Positions 35,297-47,992 of a stretch of 64,000 bases of DNA are shown here, in pieces. Source of the DNA: Proales similis (taxonomy: Eukaryota > Rotifera > Eurotatoria > Ploima > Proalidae); the NCBI GenBank assembly GCA_019059635.1, contig JAGVRJ010000011.1, positions 310,001 to 374,000 on the forward strand. The letters run 5' to 3'. Numbering within the stretch: position 1 is the stretch's first letter; each line of letters opens with the position of its first letter. Both the position numbers and the translations under genes were made by a program. Under the pieces are notes generated by a model that made no database searches, was not told where the DNA came from, and worked only from the letters and a program-made list of their open reading frames with translations.

Positions 35297-38161
35297 TTAG
35301 TATTGGTCGAAAATGGGACGAAAAAAGTCAGCAGCTGGCGAATATTTGCTGTTCTCGACTGCTGCCGGCTGAGGGTTCTTGGCCTGTCTTTCCAGCTTCC
35401 TCTCCGGCTGATTGACGCATTTGTCGGCAAATAGATCGAGCATCAGAATGCCGCACTCTCTCAATTCACTGTTGGACAAAAGAACAACTCGAATGAGCCA
35501 ACTTGACTCGAAAGGCGAAAGCGATGAGAGCAACCTGTTGGCAGTCCGGTCCAGTGCCAGTTTTCGCATGCTCTTGTAGAGCTGACGCAATGCTTGCGGA
35601 CTCGATTGCTTAAACTCGCTGAAAGATTCTTGAACAAAGTGATGAATGGCGTTCAGTCGGCGAATGTTCGAGTACGGCTCCAGCATGGACTTGATTTTGG
35701 TGAAGAGCAAATTGAACGATAGCAAGTTAAGGTTGGAATTTCGGCTTACCCCCGGCTGAAGGCAGCTCCATTCGGAAATGAACTGCTCGCAGAATGAGCG
35801 AATCTCGGACAGACTATGAACAATTCAGGTTCATCGGGCGGCAGCAAATTAGAGCGGCAGTGAGCAGCGGTACCATGAAATGTGAAAGAACCTCTCGCCC
35901 AGCTTGTACAAGGTTGCCACTGTTTTGACGAGGGCCAGACGTGCCGGATCTTCTTCTGCCGAGTAGACTGCGTCCTCTTCGCTTATGCAAAACACTTGCG
36001 TCAATCGGTCTCGCAGAGATTGGACCAAACGCTCGGCTGTGCAAAAGCTTGTGCCTGGGCGCCGAGGTTGGTTGAAGAATCGCAGTCCGATTTTAATCGA
36101 AATGAGCTCTACCTTCGAGCATCTTAAGAATGGGCTCGATCTTGGCCTCGTTTAGAGTCATTTCGTTTATGGCACTGGCTATGATGCAGTCCGGGTTGTG
36201 TTTTATGTTCTCTACGAGCAGATCACTTCTTAGTCTTGTCAGATGGGCCAATGCTCGATTCACTTTACGTTTGTACAAATATTCCAATGCCCTTGACTTG
36301 TCTTGATAGGTTCTGTAGACCGCGTGCACATCGTTCAGAATCTTAATTTCCTTGGTCTTGTTCAAGTGCCCTTTGCTGACTGGTGAGATGTGGCTTACAT
36401 TGTAGGTCTCAATCTCGACTTGTTCAATCGAGTCGGCTCTGCGACGAGAAATGCATGAATTTGAGCGGACTAGGACTCCAGAACAAACGGCGCGCTTACT
36501 CGCTTGAGGCGTTCGATTCAAACGTCTCTTGATTGTTGTCTATGGGTTCGCAACTCGAATGAATACGAATTCAGAGCGTAGCAATCAAATAGTCAAGTTC
36601 ACCTTTGAGTCCGAGCCAGTTCATGTTGGCCAATCGAATCTCCCTGCTCAATTTGTTCGGGTCAATTCGAGTGTTGGTCTTGTAGCCGGTCAATATGGTC
36701 TCATCGCTTCTGACTGGGCAAAGTGCGTCAAAAAAGGCCGACGCTCACTGGACCCTTAATCAACTTACTAAAGTTGTCCTGCTCGTCGTAGTACTCGTTT
36801 TCGCTCTCGCTTAAATTCTTTGTCTCATCGGCCAGAGGAGAGAATCGACGAATTGATTTTGGCGAGCGTCGCACTGGCTGGAACTCGTTTGAAATGTTCA
36901 TTCGTTTATCTTTCAAAGTCATGAGCGTCGTCAAAAAGAATCGAAGATTATCGACTCACATTGCTGGAAACTTTCGAATTTGAATCGGTCGCACGCTGCT
37001 TCGACCTTGAACTCAGGCCTATCAGTCGTCTCAGGCTTAACATTTTCGGGCTTATCTGTGTTGTTGTTCGGATCAGTGCTGCTGCTACTCTCAGCCGGGT
37101 CGTTTGGCTCTGTCTTGACCTTCAACGGAGGAGGAGACCTCTGAATAAGGAAATGGTCCGGAGTCTCCAGCACCGGCTCGACGGCCTCAGACTTTAAGTA
37201 CGCCGGTCCAATCATCTAAGTGCGTCGACTACGGTAGATGCGAACTCACAAGCTGACCGAATTGAACTCACTTGAGCATAGCCATGGCGAATCATGAGAT
37301 CGAGAATGTCACGCTGTTTTCTGAAAAGCGCTTTCGGTCTCATTTCAAATTCTACAGTGAAACGCTCGACGAGGAGTTCACTTACTGGTCAACCAACTCG
37401 AGCATGTAGCGCGATCGCATCCCGTCCTGGTCAGGTATCAGTTCTTTCTGCATTGATTTGACCAGGATTTGCCGATTCGAGATGAGTGTGGCGAAAAAGG
37501 CGGTGGCCTCTTCGCTCCAACTCGAGCCCTACGCGGTTGATCAGCTTTTCGCCATTGCAACCATGGATGTCAGCCGACTTACCACAGGGGCTGCGTCCTT
37601 CAATGAACAGTGATGCGCTCTGGGTGGCATTTGATGAAAAAAGGCCGGCACTCTGTAGAGCGGCTCGAGTTTGCTCACTTCTGTCTCGAAGCCAAAGTCA
37701 ATAAGCTCGACCCGCAAACTGACACAGCGTGAATTGGCGCTTTTTGAAAATCCAAGCATTGACCTACCGAGCGTCAAGGACTTGGACGATCCGGCCTCGT
37801 GACCATTCGAATTCTTTGACTAAAACGGGCTGGTTCACACGAACAAACTGAGGCTCACTTCTGACTTGTTTATTGCACCAGGCGTTCAAGTGCTGCAGGA
37901 ATATTTCATATTCAGCCAAGCTCTCATCTAAATTACCGAGCGTCAAGTAGTCGAGGCCAGTCCCCCAGTCTTCGATGCGGTGGGTGAATGCTTACTCGTG
38001 GCAATGTAAGCCGTGAAATCGCTCGGACTGGCGATTCTCACTATTTCCAAAATTGGCGACCAATGTTCACTGCCATCTGCTCGAAGCGCACTGCTGCTGC
38101 TGATGATAGTTCTACTGCTCCGCTTGTCGCTGCTAAAATTTTTCAGAGCCAAGCTTTCCAT
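35297..38161 (-). CDS. Tudor-domain protein with long helical C-terminal region
   Basis: Exon 1 (37996-38161) begins MESLALKNFSSDKRSSR and leads into HWSPILEIVRIASPSDFTAYI, the opening of an extended Tudor domain. Downstream exons give VKEFEWSRGRIVQVLDA, VELIDFGFETEVSKLEPL and a following PPxxHHCSL block, the usual FIDYGN-like core (here IDFGF). Then come ILDLMIRHGYAQ, an acidic Pro/Thr-rich linker (36931-37215), and helical segments without a recognised domain (36093-36521; 35297-35725), ending FFRPIFDQY. Extended Tudor proteins usually bind methylarginine on Piwi-type or splicing proteins in the germline. The IDFGF form lacks the usual YGN, so methylarginine binding may be altered. The exact relative is unknown. 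Around a dozen short introns are present; several tail exons are not resolved. Confidence 0.65.
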
Positions 38162-38423
38162 GATTTAGATCGCATGCAACACTCTCCTCACTTTTGAATG
38201 CAAGCACAAATTCAGACCGAGAGCAGAGCACGCCCTCCCATCTCTGCCCGCTCTCTTTCAATCTCAAAACCCTCATCTGACTGTCTGAACAAAGGCAACG
38301 AATGTAAGTGTCATTTCGTTTATCTGTACAGTGCGATTTTATTCAGCTCTTGTGTTGTAGTTTTAAAAGAAAAGTGAAGCGAAAAATAGGAATGCTCGTG
38401 AAAATAGTGTGATTGAACTGGGC

Positions 38424-39290
38424 CTAGAACGGACACGGCTTCTTAAACTTGTGCGACGAGGCGAGCTTGTTCTCTTTTTTAAAACGTCGGTAGGACTCTC
38501 TGATGTGCATGGGCGTCAATGCTCCAGTGTGCTTCCACTCGTTTTTAATCTCCAACGCCTTCTCGACAATCTCGCCCACAAACACTTTGGCTATGCCTGA
38601 CATGGCAATCACTACGCTGGCCGACACCGACTTGCTGCATATCGTCTGCATGATCTGCATGATGTGCAAATTCAACTCGAGTGCTTCCAATTCTCAAACT
38701 GTGGCTGTGGCTTACTCGTCTCACAGAAGACTTGGGAAACGCCGAGCGTCTGTAGATCTCGTAGCGGTTGAGCTGCTCTTCAGAAAAATTGGCCATCAAC
38801 ACTCTTGCATTAAGCGGTGAGAGTGGAGACCCAATATAATAGAGGAAGCGGACACCTACTGCATCTTCTTGTTCTCTTCTTCGCTCTGGGCGAGACGCTT
38901 CCTGCGAATAGAGTCGGCCGAATTGGCGTCGGCGCTGTTGTGTTTTTCACTCTGTCCAGCTTCGTCTTCGTCTGCGGCTAATTTCGACTCTTGGCGCTCT
39001 AAATTGCCTGCAACCGGCTGAGCCTCGCCTTGAGCGGCATGGTCGCCCTTTGCCTTGTGCTCAAGCTCTTCCTCGTCTTCTTCGTCAGAACTGATCGCGA
39101 ACGATTCGTCTAAATTGTTCTTTTCGTCGTCTTCGTCCTCGTCCTGTTTGGGCTCGGCTTCGTCGTGACTGGAGAGCTCAGTCCGCGAGTTGGCCGCCTT
39201 TTCCCCTTCAGTTTTCTCCTCTTTCATCGATGTGTCCTCTTGTTCGGTCTGCTCCTCCACAGTCTCATCCATCTCCGTTGTCTCGTCCAT
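38424..39290 (-). CDS. TAF11: TFIID subunit TAF11
   Basis: TAF11 pairs with TAF13 through histone folds inside TFIID for RNA polymerase II initiation. The C-terminal domain is unmistakable: [21 protein letters not shown], then [21 protein letters not shown] and [18 protein letters not shown], ending KFKKPCPF with TAG at 38424-38426. The N-terminal exon (from ATG 39288-39290 to about 38859) is a highly acidic Glu/Asp/Ser tail, as in other animal TAF11 proteins. Two short introns, near 38820-38858 and 38690-38750, break the histone-fold region. An AG dinucleotide sits directly before the ATG. The gene is followed 262 bases downstream by the Tudor gene on the same strand. Confidence 0.93.
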
Positions 39291-41462
39291 CTCACTCAAG
39301 CACACCAACCGACCAGACTGCGAACAAGAAAACTGCTCGAAATTATCGCCACTAGTCTGCTTGGACTCGACATCGTCAAGTAAATGCAAGCAAGCTCAAA
39401 ACAGCGCAAGCGGCTATTCTAACTGCACACGACCATTCTATGACAACTCATGGCAGTTTCAGCCACCGCAAATATGCAATTTCCTTTTGTCTCGTGAAAA
39501 TTTCATTTTAATGTCATCGGAAGTATTGGAAAGTGATTTCAATTATATTTATTTTGTCGGCTATGAAGAAGCATGAACCTCATCAGACCAATCGCGTAAA
39601 GATTGGAGGAAGGAGGAAAATTTAAAAAAAAATGCGAAAAATCAAAGACACGACGCGGAAGAGAGATAGACGAGAGCTGAAAGGGACTGTTGAAAGCCAG
39701 TAGAGGACAACAGTCGCAAGACATGCTGCGTAGCGAGAGCGTCTAACAAGACTGGCTGAAATTGGCTTTGATAGATTAAGACCGGAAGCAGATCTGGCAT
39801 TCGACGATCGGGTTATGCTCTTTGCTCTTCTGGCAGATAAGGGCGGTCTCCTCCGCAGACGGTTAATTTGCGCCAAGATTTCGACGCTTACTCCTCTCTT
39901 TGGGGCATATTTGTGATCTAATTGAATAAAATCGCCTGATTGAATGAAAATGTTTCAATTCGCATCGTTTAATTGCCCGCGTCTAATCTAATCAAGCTCG
40001 GCCCGTGTGGAATTGCAAATTCACTCAGTTCACTAGGTCTCCAACTCTTGCCGCACCCTCTTGGCTTCATTTTGGCCACTTTCCCATCACCGCCTTCCGA
40101 TCCATCTCAATGCTCTTCAAGGCTATTTTCTGCTCGCATCTAATTTGCAGATTACAGAACGATCATCGCCATGGGCTGACGATTGCCCTAGAAAAGAAGA
40201 TTCGATCTGTGCTCTTTTTATTTGAACAGTCCTGAGCCGAGCTGAATATGGAATCAATCGATTTTTAGACACGCAAAACGACGATTAGCGCACGAAATTC
40301 TTGCTTAATTTTAGAAGGAATTTTTTTAGGATCTCTCTAATCTGTCGAGCAAGGACATGGGCTTTTTCGTATCCACTTGAACGAATTATTGGCCTGGTGG
40401 CCACCGAGCACTGTAATTAATCGCCATCGAATTAGAAGCTCAGCCGTCCGCCATCATCCGAGCGGCTCCTGATTTGAGTGCAAGACGCCAAAGCTCTCAA
40501 TTCTGTCGCTCTATATCGCATTTGCAAGTTCTCAGACTGTGTTAATGAAGCGGCTTGTTTGTAACTGCTCGCTGATTGCTCTATCGGTACAATAATGCGA
40601 TTAGGCGTTTGTATTTGATTTTGTCGAGTGGGGCCAATTAGCGCATGATACACACACACTTGACTCTTGGCGAGTGATCGAATTGAGCCGAGTGAGATCG
40701 AGCCGGTGCTCATTGCCTACCCGCTAGCATACATTGATTAGCTTCGATTCAGCTGCATGAGCTGCGCGACTACAAAGAGAATAAGTGACACGGAGAGAGA
40801 GAGCGAGAGAGAGAGATACATGGAGTTGTTTGCCAAACAGCGATCATAAATTGTTTTCCTCCACATTAACCGCCAACTTACACACTTATCTTGAATGAAC
40901 AGCAAATTAAAAGGCGCCAAATGCAAATGTGTTTTCGAGTGGCCGCTCGTCGACTTCCTCGTTGTCGTCGTCGTCATCATCATTAAGTTGGGCTCGGGGT
41001 CGGCTAATTGCAAGATCGGCTTTCATGTCCGCCCTCAACAAAACTCGTTTATTCCAATTAAATCATTCACTCTGTCCGGTTGAGGCTCGACAACTCAATA
41101 TCAGTTTCAATTGACTCGGCGTATTTAATTTGCCTCTGCTTCCATTCTATTGGTTTGTTGCCACTCTCTCTGGCTTCTTCAAATTAGTTCCAATCTATTT
41201 ATTTATCAATTTTTTGGGGTGTAAATGTCGGCTTTTTGAGTTTCACACCGCACTTGTCCAATTTGGATTTATTCAATGCGCGATTTCCTTAATCATTTTA
41301 CTTGTGGCCTAATTAATCGAGTGATAGGCCGCATCCGGCATCACAAGCTTATTTAAGCCATTGAATGTCTGCTCGTCTCGGCTCATTCGCCGACTCGACA
41401 GTCGAACAACTCGGCCTGAAATCATGTTTTCCTGACTTTTTACCGTCTAATTGCGAATAGAA
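39291..41462. promoter_or_regulatory. 2.2-kb noncoding flank upstream of DRGX
   Basis: This is the second-longest gene-free stretch here, AT-rich and full of TAAT/ATTA homeodomain-type cores. The 10-mer TAATTAATCG occurs identically at 40414-40423 and 41310-41319. TTATTTAAG near 41348 could be the DRGX TATA element, about 110 bases before its ATG. A (GTC)n tract near 40965 and a GA tract near 40793 are also present. Its size next to a developmental transcription factor suggests enhancers (inference). Confidence 0.5.
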
Positions 41463-42414
<952 letters not shown>

Positions 42415-42735
42415 AATTCGGTTATTTTTTTAAATGTAAATATAGATCGATTCGAGGCCATTCGATTTCGAAAGAATAAAAAGAAATGAGAAAAAAACGG
42501 CTCAACATTTTTGACTCTAAATTTGGTGTCGAGAGGCTCATTCGAGGACTCGAACGGGCAAACTCAAAACGGCACTTTGATTTGCATGTGGCCGAGAAAA
42601 TTATGAAATTGGAAGCAAGCGACTCTACTCCAACACCATCCATTTGAGCGGCATCAGAAGCATCAGACACTTTGTTTTTTCCTTGATCCTAATCGACCGA
42701 ATCAAGGTTTAGACACTCGTAATCTTGTTGAGATC
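42415..42735. other. Short intergenic region, DRGX / small membrane protein
   Basis: The DRGX 3' end (AATAAA near 42474) and the leader of the next gene lie here. No other feature is seen. Confidence 0.45.
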
Positions 42736-43163
42736 ATGATTTGGCCAAGAGCAAGCGCAGCGCTCAAGCAACGGGCCTGGGCCAAAGAAGGAGGTTAATG
42801 TTCTCTTGTTAATTGGGTTGGACTCGTCCTAATTCAAATTGGTCTAAATTCAGTGAACGCTGTCTACTACATGGCTCGTGAGGGACCTGCAGTCTTCTTT
42901 AGCATGGCATTGGCTGTCGCCGTGAGTAAGTGTCCGTCTTGAGCTGCAACACTCGACAATAACCTCTCAACCGCCGCAAGCCATCCCGACCGCCTTTTAC
43001 GCTTACAAGAAGATTCAAGAGCAGCCAGAGGGCTACGCCAGCCACAAAATCGACTACATCGGTTAGATGCCCAGCAAATTGCCTTATCATCTCTTGCTTA
43101 TGTTCGTGTCTAGTTCTCCGGCCCGACGAATACCCCAAAGAGTTGCACAAGTACTGCCGCTGA
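42736..43163 (+). CDS. Tiny single-pass membrane protein, possibly complex I NDUFA3-like
   Basis: Four exons (42736-42793, 42854-42925, 42981-43061 and 43114-43163) join with GT-AG junctions in frame to give 86 residues. The chain starts MIWPRASAALKQRAWAKEG, has one hydrophobic segment (AVFFSMALAVAVTIPTAF, about residues 31-48), then YAYKKIQEQPEGYASHK, and ends RPDEYPKELHKYCR. A short basic start, a single membrane span after W-x-K-E, and a C-terminus rich in Tyr and Pro ending in a PD-type motif resemble mitochondrial complex I accessory subunits such as NDUFA3. The identity is weak, so other respiratory accessory subunits are possible. The introns and spacing make it a real gene. Confidence 0.6.
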
Positions 43164-43684
43164 GGAGCGTGGAGCTTGCAAATCTGTTTACAATTCTGCT
43201 TATTCAATCCGCACATGCTGATGCGGTAAGATCGAAATAAAACGAGACGAATCGCGTTGGACCAGTCTTTGCCTGTCAGTTCTTTTTGATTCAAACAAAC
43301 GATCCGAACAGAACTGAAGGGGGTCTCGAGCACTCATATTCCCTGATGGACTTGGCGGCCGATGTCTAACTGGCATTTCCAAGCGGTCTCTGGGGGGGGG
43401 GGTATTCGGGAAATCGGGCTGCCCTCTGATTCAGAAGAGAGCGACTGGACGACAGTCAATTGTCGGAGAAGATGACGCGATGAAGCAGTTCTAAATGCCG
43501 ATTTGTGTCTGCACAGACCGAGTCGCTTTCACATGGTTATTATGCTCGTTTAAATGTAAAGTAAAAACGCTCTGATGAAATATTGCCGCCGCCGATGTCG
43601 ATTCCAGCGTGCCAGCAGATTGCTTAAAAGCCAGAGCGAGCCGCAGTTATCTGATTTGCTCAGACTTTAGAGAATTGAGGAACC
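43164..43684. other. Intergenic region upstream of TIM44 with an 11-base G run
   Basis: About 520 bases with no coding signal. A run of eleven G lies at 43392-43402, and an acceptor-like CAGACTTTAG lies 15-24 bases before the TIM44 ATG. Confidence 0.45.
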
Positions 43685-45476
43685 ATGTTGAGAGCTTGTC
43701 TATTCAGCAGGCAAATGGCGCTGGTGCTTCCGTCCAGGTCAGAGGGCGGTGTGCGTTTGCTCAGCTCCGAGCGCCGTTCGTTTCTGGGCGGCTTTCTTGA
43801 CCAGCTCAAAGAAGAGTACAACAAGAACAAGGACATGAAGGAGAGCGTGAAAAAGTTCAGGGAAGAGGCTCGCAAACTCGAGCAGTCAGAGAAGCTACGA
43901 GAGGCGCGACAGAAATACGTGAGTGCGAGACCTGACCAATGGCCTCGAGCGGACATTTAAACTTAAAAAAAAACTCAGAAAGAGCTCGGCGACGAGACCC
44001 AGAAGGGCTCGCAGGTGTTCAAGGAAACGCTTCAGACCTACAAAGAGAAACTGGCCGAGGTGAGCGATTAAATCAAATGGTTAGAATTGACGCAGTCGAC
44101 AACTCTTTTCTTCTGAAATTTACAGAGCGATCTTGGAAAGAAAACGGCCCAGTTCGGCGAAGAGTTCTCTAAACAGGCCAAAACCACATTCGAGTCCGTT
44201 TCAAAGCAGAGCAAGCAGCTCGCCGATACTCAGGTGTTCAAGAAAGTGGCCGAGGTGAGCCTCTCATAGTCTGATGCGGCCGCCATTTGATTCCAATTGG
44301 CCGTGCTGACCATAGAATGTGAAAAGCATCAAAGACAATCTGGAAGAGGCCACTCAACTGAGCGAAGTGAGCCCTTATCGAAGACCAAAGCAACTACGAA
44401 AGCGAACCGAACTCGACGAAATGAGCAAGAATCGAACGTTCGAGTCAAACACGTGAGCTGGCATTTCACATTTGTTCAGTCTGCTTGGACCAACTGGCTC
44501 AATTCGAATAGAGAAGCGACCGGCATGGTTCTGCACAAGGACTCGAAATGGTACCAAAGTTGGCAGAACTTCAAGGACAACAACGTTTACGTAAACAGTA
44601 AGTGGCCGCCACCAGCTCGTTTGTGAGGCAAGCATTCGAAAATCGAACACAGAACTGTTCGAGTTCAAGGCGCAGTACGAAGAGAGCGACAATCCGGTTG
44701 TGAGAGCGACGAGGGCTCTCACCGATCGCTTTCAGTCGGTGTTTGGTAAGTCGCTTTCAGTTCAGGCCCACAACTCTACTCACAAATAACTGAGACTTTG
44801 CTTCAGGCGGAATGTTCAAATCGACCGAAATGAGCGAAGTGCTCACCGAAATCGTCAAAATGGACCCGGACTTTGAGCTGCACAATTTCCTGCGCCAGGC
44901 ACAATACGACATTATTCCGAACATACTCGAGTCGCTGAGTCAGCACGAACTAGACATTTTGAAGGACTGGTGTACAGAGGCGGTGCGTGAACCCTCGGAC
45001 ACAAATTGACTCGCTCTTACTCTGGTCTTTTCAAGGCGTTCAATATTCTCACTTATCCGATTGTACAATGCGAACACGCTCGCCTGCAATACCACACTCG
45101 AGTGCTGGACATTAGCGGACTGGATGTAATTTCCTTTGAGCAAACAAAATTTCTGCAAGCATTTGCCAACGACTACTCGCTTAGATCGTGAGCGGCAAAA
45201 TAATGGAGCAAGGCCCGGTGTTGATAATTTCGTTTGTCACTCAGCAAATAATCTACGCGACCAGCAGTGACGGTAAAGTGGTCGAAGGCGACAAGGTAAG
45301 TTCACGTCCGAGCAGACTAAATGCCCGATATGGCCACTCACAAGCGCTGCGTGAAGGATAAGATAAAACGAGTGAACCACGTTTGGGCATTGTGTCGCGA
45401 CCAGACTGTTCTCGATCCGAACGCCGCATGGCTGCTCATGGAATGTGCCATGCATCAGTCAGAAATGTTTGTTTAG
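43685..45476 (+). CDS. TIMM44: Mitochondrial import motor subunit TIM44
   Basis: TIM44 tethers mitochondrial Hsp70 (mortalin) to the TIM23 channel on the matrix side. The N-terminus (MLRACLFSRQMALVLPSR) is an Arg-rich presequence followed by FLGGFLDQLKEEYNKNKDM, the family's start of the helical Hsp70-binding region. The Lys/Glu-rich coiled region spans several exons. The C-terminal lipocalin-like domain shows EMSEVLTEIVKMDPDF, FLRQAQYDIIPNILES, ELDILKDWCTEA, GPVLIISFVTQQI and DPNAAWLLMECAMHQ, ending EMFV with TAG at 45474-45476. Introns are 40-60 bases, the first near 43919-43979. About nine exons are needed and all intact motifs follow the family order. Confidence 0.95.
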
Positions 45477-45720
45477 TCTCGACTTTTGAAAATAAACGCC
45501 GAACAATAAAAAAATTCGTCAAGTTTGCATGCGACGCAAATGTTAAGTTTGTTGAGCAATGTGGGCATTTGAAAGAAGAATAAGTAGAAGTGAATAATCA
45601 AGCTGTCATGAAATGGTTGCAACAGCAAGGCCGACTTATTCGAGTTTTATGCATTCAAGGCATTCAGGCAGCCAGAGCCGGATAGAGAATTAGGATCGGA
45701 AAATAGCAGCAACGAGTTGA

Positions 45721-45753
45721 ATGGAAAATGGACTCGTCAAGTGCCTTGATTGA
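45721..45753 (+). other. Overlapping upstream ORF at the EXOC8 start
   Basis: An ATG at 45721 opens a 10-codon ORF in another frame, ending TGA at 45751-45753. It overlaps the EXOC8 start at 45728. Its -3 base is T (weak context) while EXOC8 has A at -3 and G at +4, so ribosomes may leak to the main start. Confidence 0.4.
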
Positions 45754-47926
45754 CATGGAAGCGTTCGAGCGGGCGAATTTCGATCCGCACGGCTTTGTTC
45801 GTCTTGTGATTAAGGACAGCGTTTACAGTCAGAACATTGCCGATGTGAAGGAGCGTCTGAACAAGGCCTCGCAGCAAACAGCCGAGGAAATAAAGCAGAG
45901 CGTGTTCAAGAACTACGCCAATTTCATGGAAACGGCTAAAGAGATCGGCCACTTGGAGGGCAAAATGGGCCAACTGCGCGTGTCTCTCGAAGAGCAGCGA
46001 AAAATGCTCAACGTGTTCAAGAACCTGAATCCGACGGTGAGCAGCGAGCGCGCCGCCAGTAGCAAGAGCGACAGAGGAAACGATTTTGCTCAAAACTCGT
46101 CCGTGTCGCTTGTTCTCGAGCAAGTCGAGGGCTGCGGTGTGATCGCGCAAAAGGCCGACCGAACACTCCTATTCCACAGCGACCTTGACGCGCTTCATCT
46201 GGACGACTACTCTGTGTCTCATCGACTCCACGTCTACCTGCTCAGTGACGGCCTGCTCTTGGCCCTGCCGCAGCGCAAGAGAAGCAAAGTAAATTACAAT
46301 TTGTCGGCGGCCGCCCCGACCGGCTTGTCCGATCGATCGACACCGACCACCAAACTGGACACGTCGATCGCTTCGAGCAGCAGTGCCAACCAGTTCCAGT
46401 ACAAATTTCAGGCATTTTACGAGCTGTCTGAGATCAAGATAATGAACATCGAAGACTCGCGCGAGGTGCGCAACGCCTTTCAGCTGCTCAAGTTTCCGGA
46501 GAGTCTGGCGTTCAGATGTGCAAATGCGCACGTGAAAAAAGAGTGGCTGGAGAAAATAGAGGACGCCAAGAGACAAATGGAGAAGCTGGCCAAAGAGAGC
46601 AGCGTCTATCTGAATCGAATTCGCGAAGAGAATGAAGACGACGACGACGACGACAACGACGCAACGAGCAATCGGCCGCGTGACGGATTGAAAAAAACCG
46701 GCGCCAACCGAGACGGCAAGCATCTTGACTCTTTCAGCGAGCAAGAGCGAAGCAGAATTGTTCGCGAGCTCTTCTCCGACTTTGACATTTTGCTGGCGCA
46801 ACGCGACTTTGAGAAGGCGACTGAGACGCTGCAGAAAATCAGAGGCTCCAACAAGCTCGACTCGTTCCAGGAGTTGATTTACAAGCAAAAAGAGAACGAG
46901 CTAGTCGGTGTGCTTCGCAAGGACCTGGTCAATTCGAAAGAACGAGCCAACACCAAAGGCGTGGTGAAAACCGGCCAGCGAGTGGTCAGCAGTTTGGTCA
47001 AATTGAAAATCTACGACGAAGCGATCGACTTGTTCATCGACTACCACAAGCATTTGAACGCGGAGACCATCAGACGCATCAAACTGGAAGAGTCGAATCA
47101 GGTCTACATGAACAACGTGCTGAATCTGTTCTTTGAGAATCTGCGCAGCAGTCTGATCGCGTTCAACGAGACGTTCGCCAGCCTAATAAGCCAATGCTAC
47201 AGCTCGTACATTCACTGGTGCAGCACTGAGATTGAGATATTGATCAAAAAACTTCAAGGCCAGCACTATTTGGGCCGCCACTTTAACTTGACCATCGAGA
47301 ACTGCGAGCTCATATTCTCCAAGGCCGAGCAGTTTTCGCAGGCCAACAACTTTGACGTCAAGTTTTTGTTCGAGAGCAAGCTGAGCCAGATACTGGAAAA
47401 GAGCATCAAAGAGCAGCACGACATTCTGATCGACGCGTCTGTGCAGCGCTCTAAACTCGAGCTGGACGAAAGCCCGGCCAGCAACGAGCAAAACAAGCAA
47501 ATTCACTTTGAGAAGCTCAAGAGCGACTTGGAAGCGCTCGAGCTGATCGATTATCTGAGCGACGACCAGCTCCAGCATTACAAGTCAAGCACATCGTCTG
47601 GCATCCAGTTCAGCCGAGCCTGCATAAACTTCTTCACCGACTGCCTTCGCGTCTATTACCAGGACCTAAACTACTGCCTGGTGGAGACGTTCACCCGCCT
47701 GTTCAAGGCCGAGCACAAGATTTACATGAGTCACTTGAGCGAGAGTTTGAAAGCAGTAAAGAGCAACAATGTGCGCAAGCAAGACATCTACCACAACTTT
47801 TGCTCGGCTCAGTGCACGCTGATGCTGATCGATCGACTCTACAGACAACGCACTCAAATCAATCCGCGACACTTTGAAAAGCTTGTCGAACGCTTTGAAA
47901 AGGTCAAAGACCAAAATTTTCTCTAA
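45728..47926 (+). CDS. EXOC8: Exocyst complex subunit EXOC8 (Exo84)
   Basis: EXOC8 is a subunit of the octameric exocyst that tethers secretory vesicles at the plasma membrane and binds RalA. One uninterrupted exon encodes 732 residues (human about 725). The N-terminal CorEx-like helix region includes EIKQSVFKNYANFMETAKEI and HLEGKMGQL. A PH domain follows (VEGCGVIAQKADRTLLFHSD; LFPE-like LLKFPESLAFR; HVKKEWLEKIEDAKRQ). The cullin-repeat helices begin with DFDILLAQRDFEKATETLQK. The gene lacks introns although its neighbours have many. It is followed 233 bases downstream by CREBL2 on the same strand. The ATG at 45728 is chosen for its strong context. Confidence 0.95.
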   Translation: MDSSSALIDMEAFERANFDPHGFVRLVIKDSVYSQNIADVKERLNKASQQTAEEIKQSVFKNYANFMETAKEIGHLEGKMGQLRVSLEEQRKMLNVFKNLNPTVSSERAASSKSDRGNDFAQNSSVSLVLEQVEGCGVIAQKADRTLLFHSDLDALHLDDYSVSHRLHVYLLSDGLLLALPQRKRSKVNYNLSAAAPTGLSDRSTPTTKLDTSIASSSSANQFQYKFQAFYELSEIKIMNIEDSREVRNAFQLLKFPESLAFRCANAHVKKEWLEKIEDAKRQMEKLAKESSVYLNRIREENEDDDDDDNDATSNRPRDGLKKTGANRDGKHLDSFSEQERSRIVRELFSDFDILLAQRDFEKATETLQKIRGSNKLDSFQELIYKQKENELVGVLRKDLVNSKERANTKGVVKTGQRVVSSLVKLKIYDEAIDLFIDYHKHLNAETIRRIKLEESNQVYMNNVLNLFFENLRSSLIAFNETFASLISQCYSSYIHWCSTEIEILIKKLQGQHYLGRHFNLTIENCELIFSKAEQFSQANNFDVKFLFESKLSQILEKSIKEQHDILIDASVQRSKLELDESPASNEQNKQIHFEKLKSDLEALELIDYLSDDQLQHYKSSTSSGIQFSRACINFFTDCLRVYYQDLNYCLVETFTRLFKAEHKIYMSHLSESLKAVKSNNVRKQDIYHNFCSAQCTLMLIDRLYRQRTQINPRHFEKLVERFEKVKDQNFL

Positions 47927-47992
47927 AAAGCCCGTCGTCCACTTGTCGCGACCAGCTCCAGTCAGCCAAGTCCATAACTTCAGCGCGCGTCA

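Noticed and set aside
46169-46888. A 239-codon minus-strand ORF
   Set aside because: It lies wholly inside EXOC8, and its hydrophobic, Val-rich composition is the mirror of EXOC8 codons. It is a shadow.
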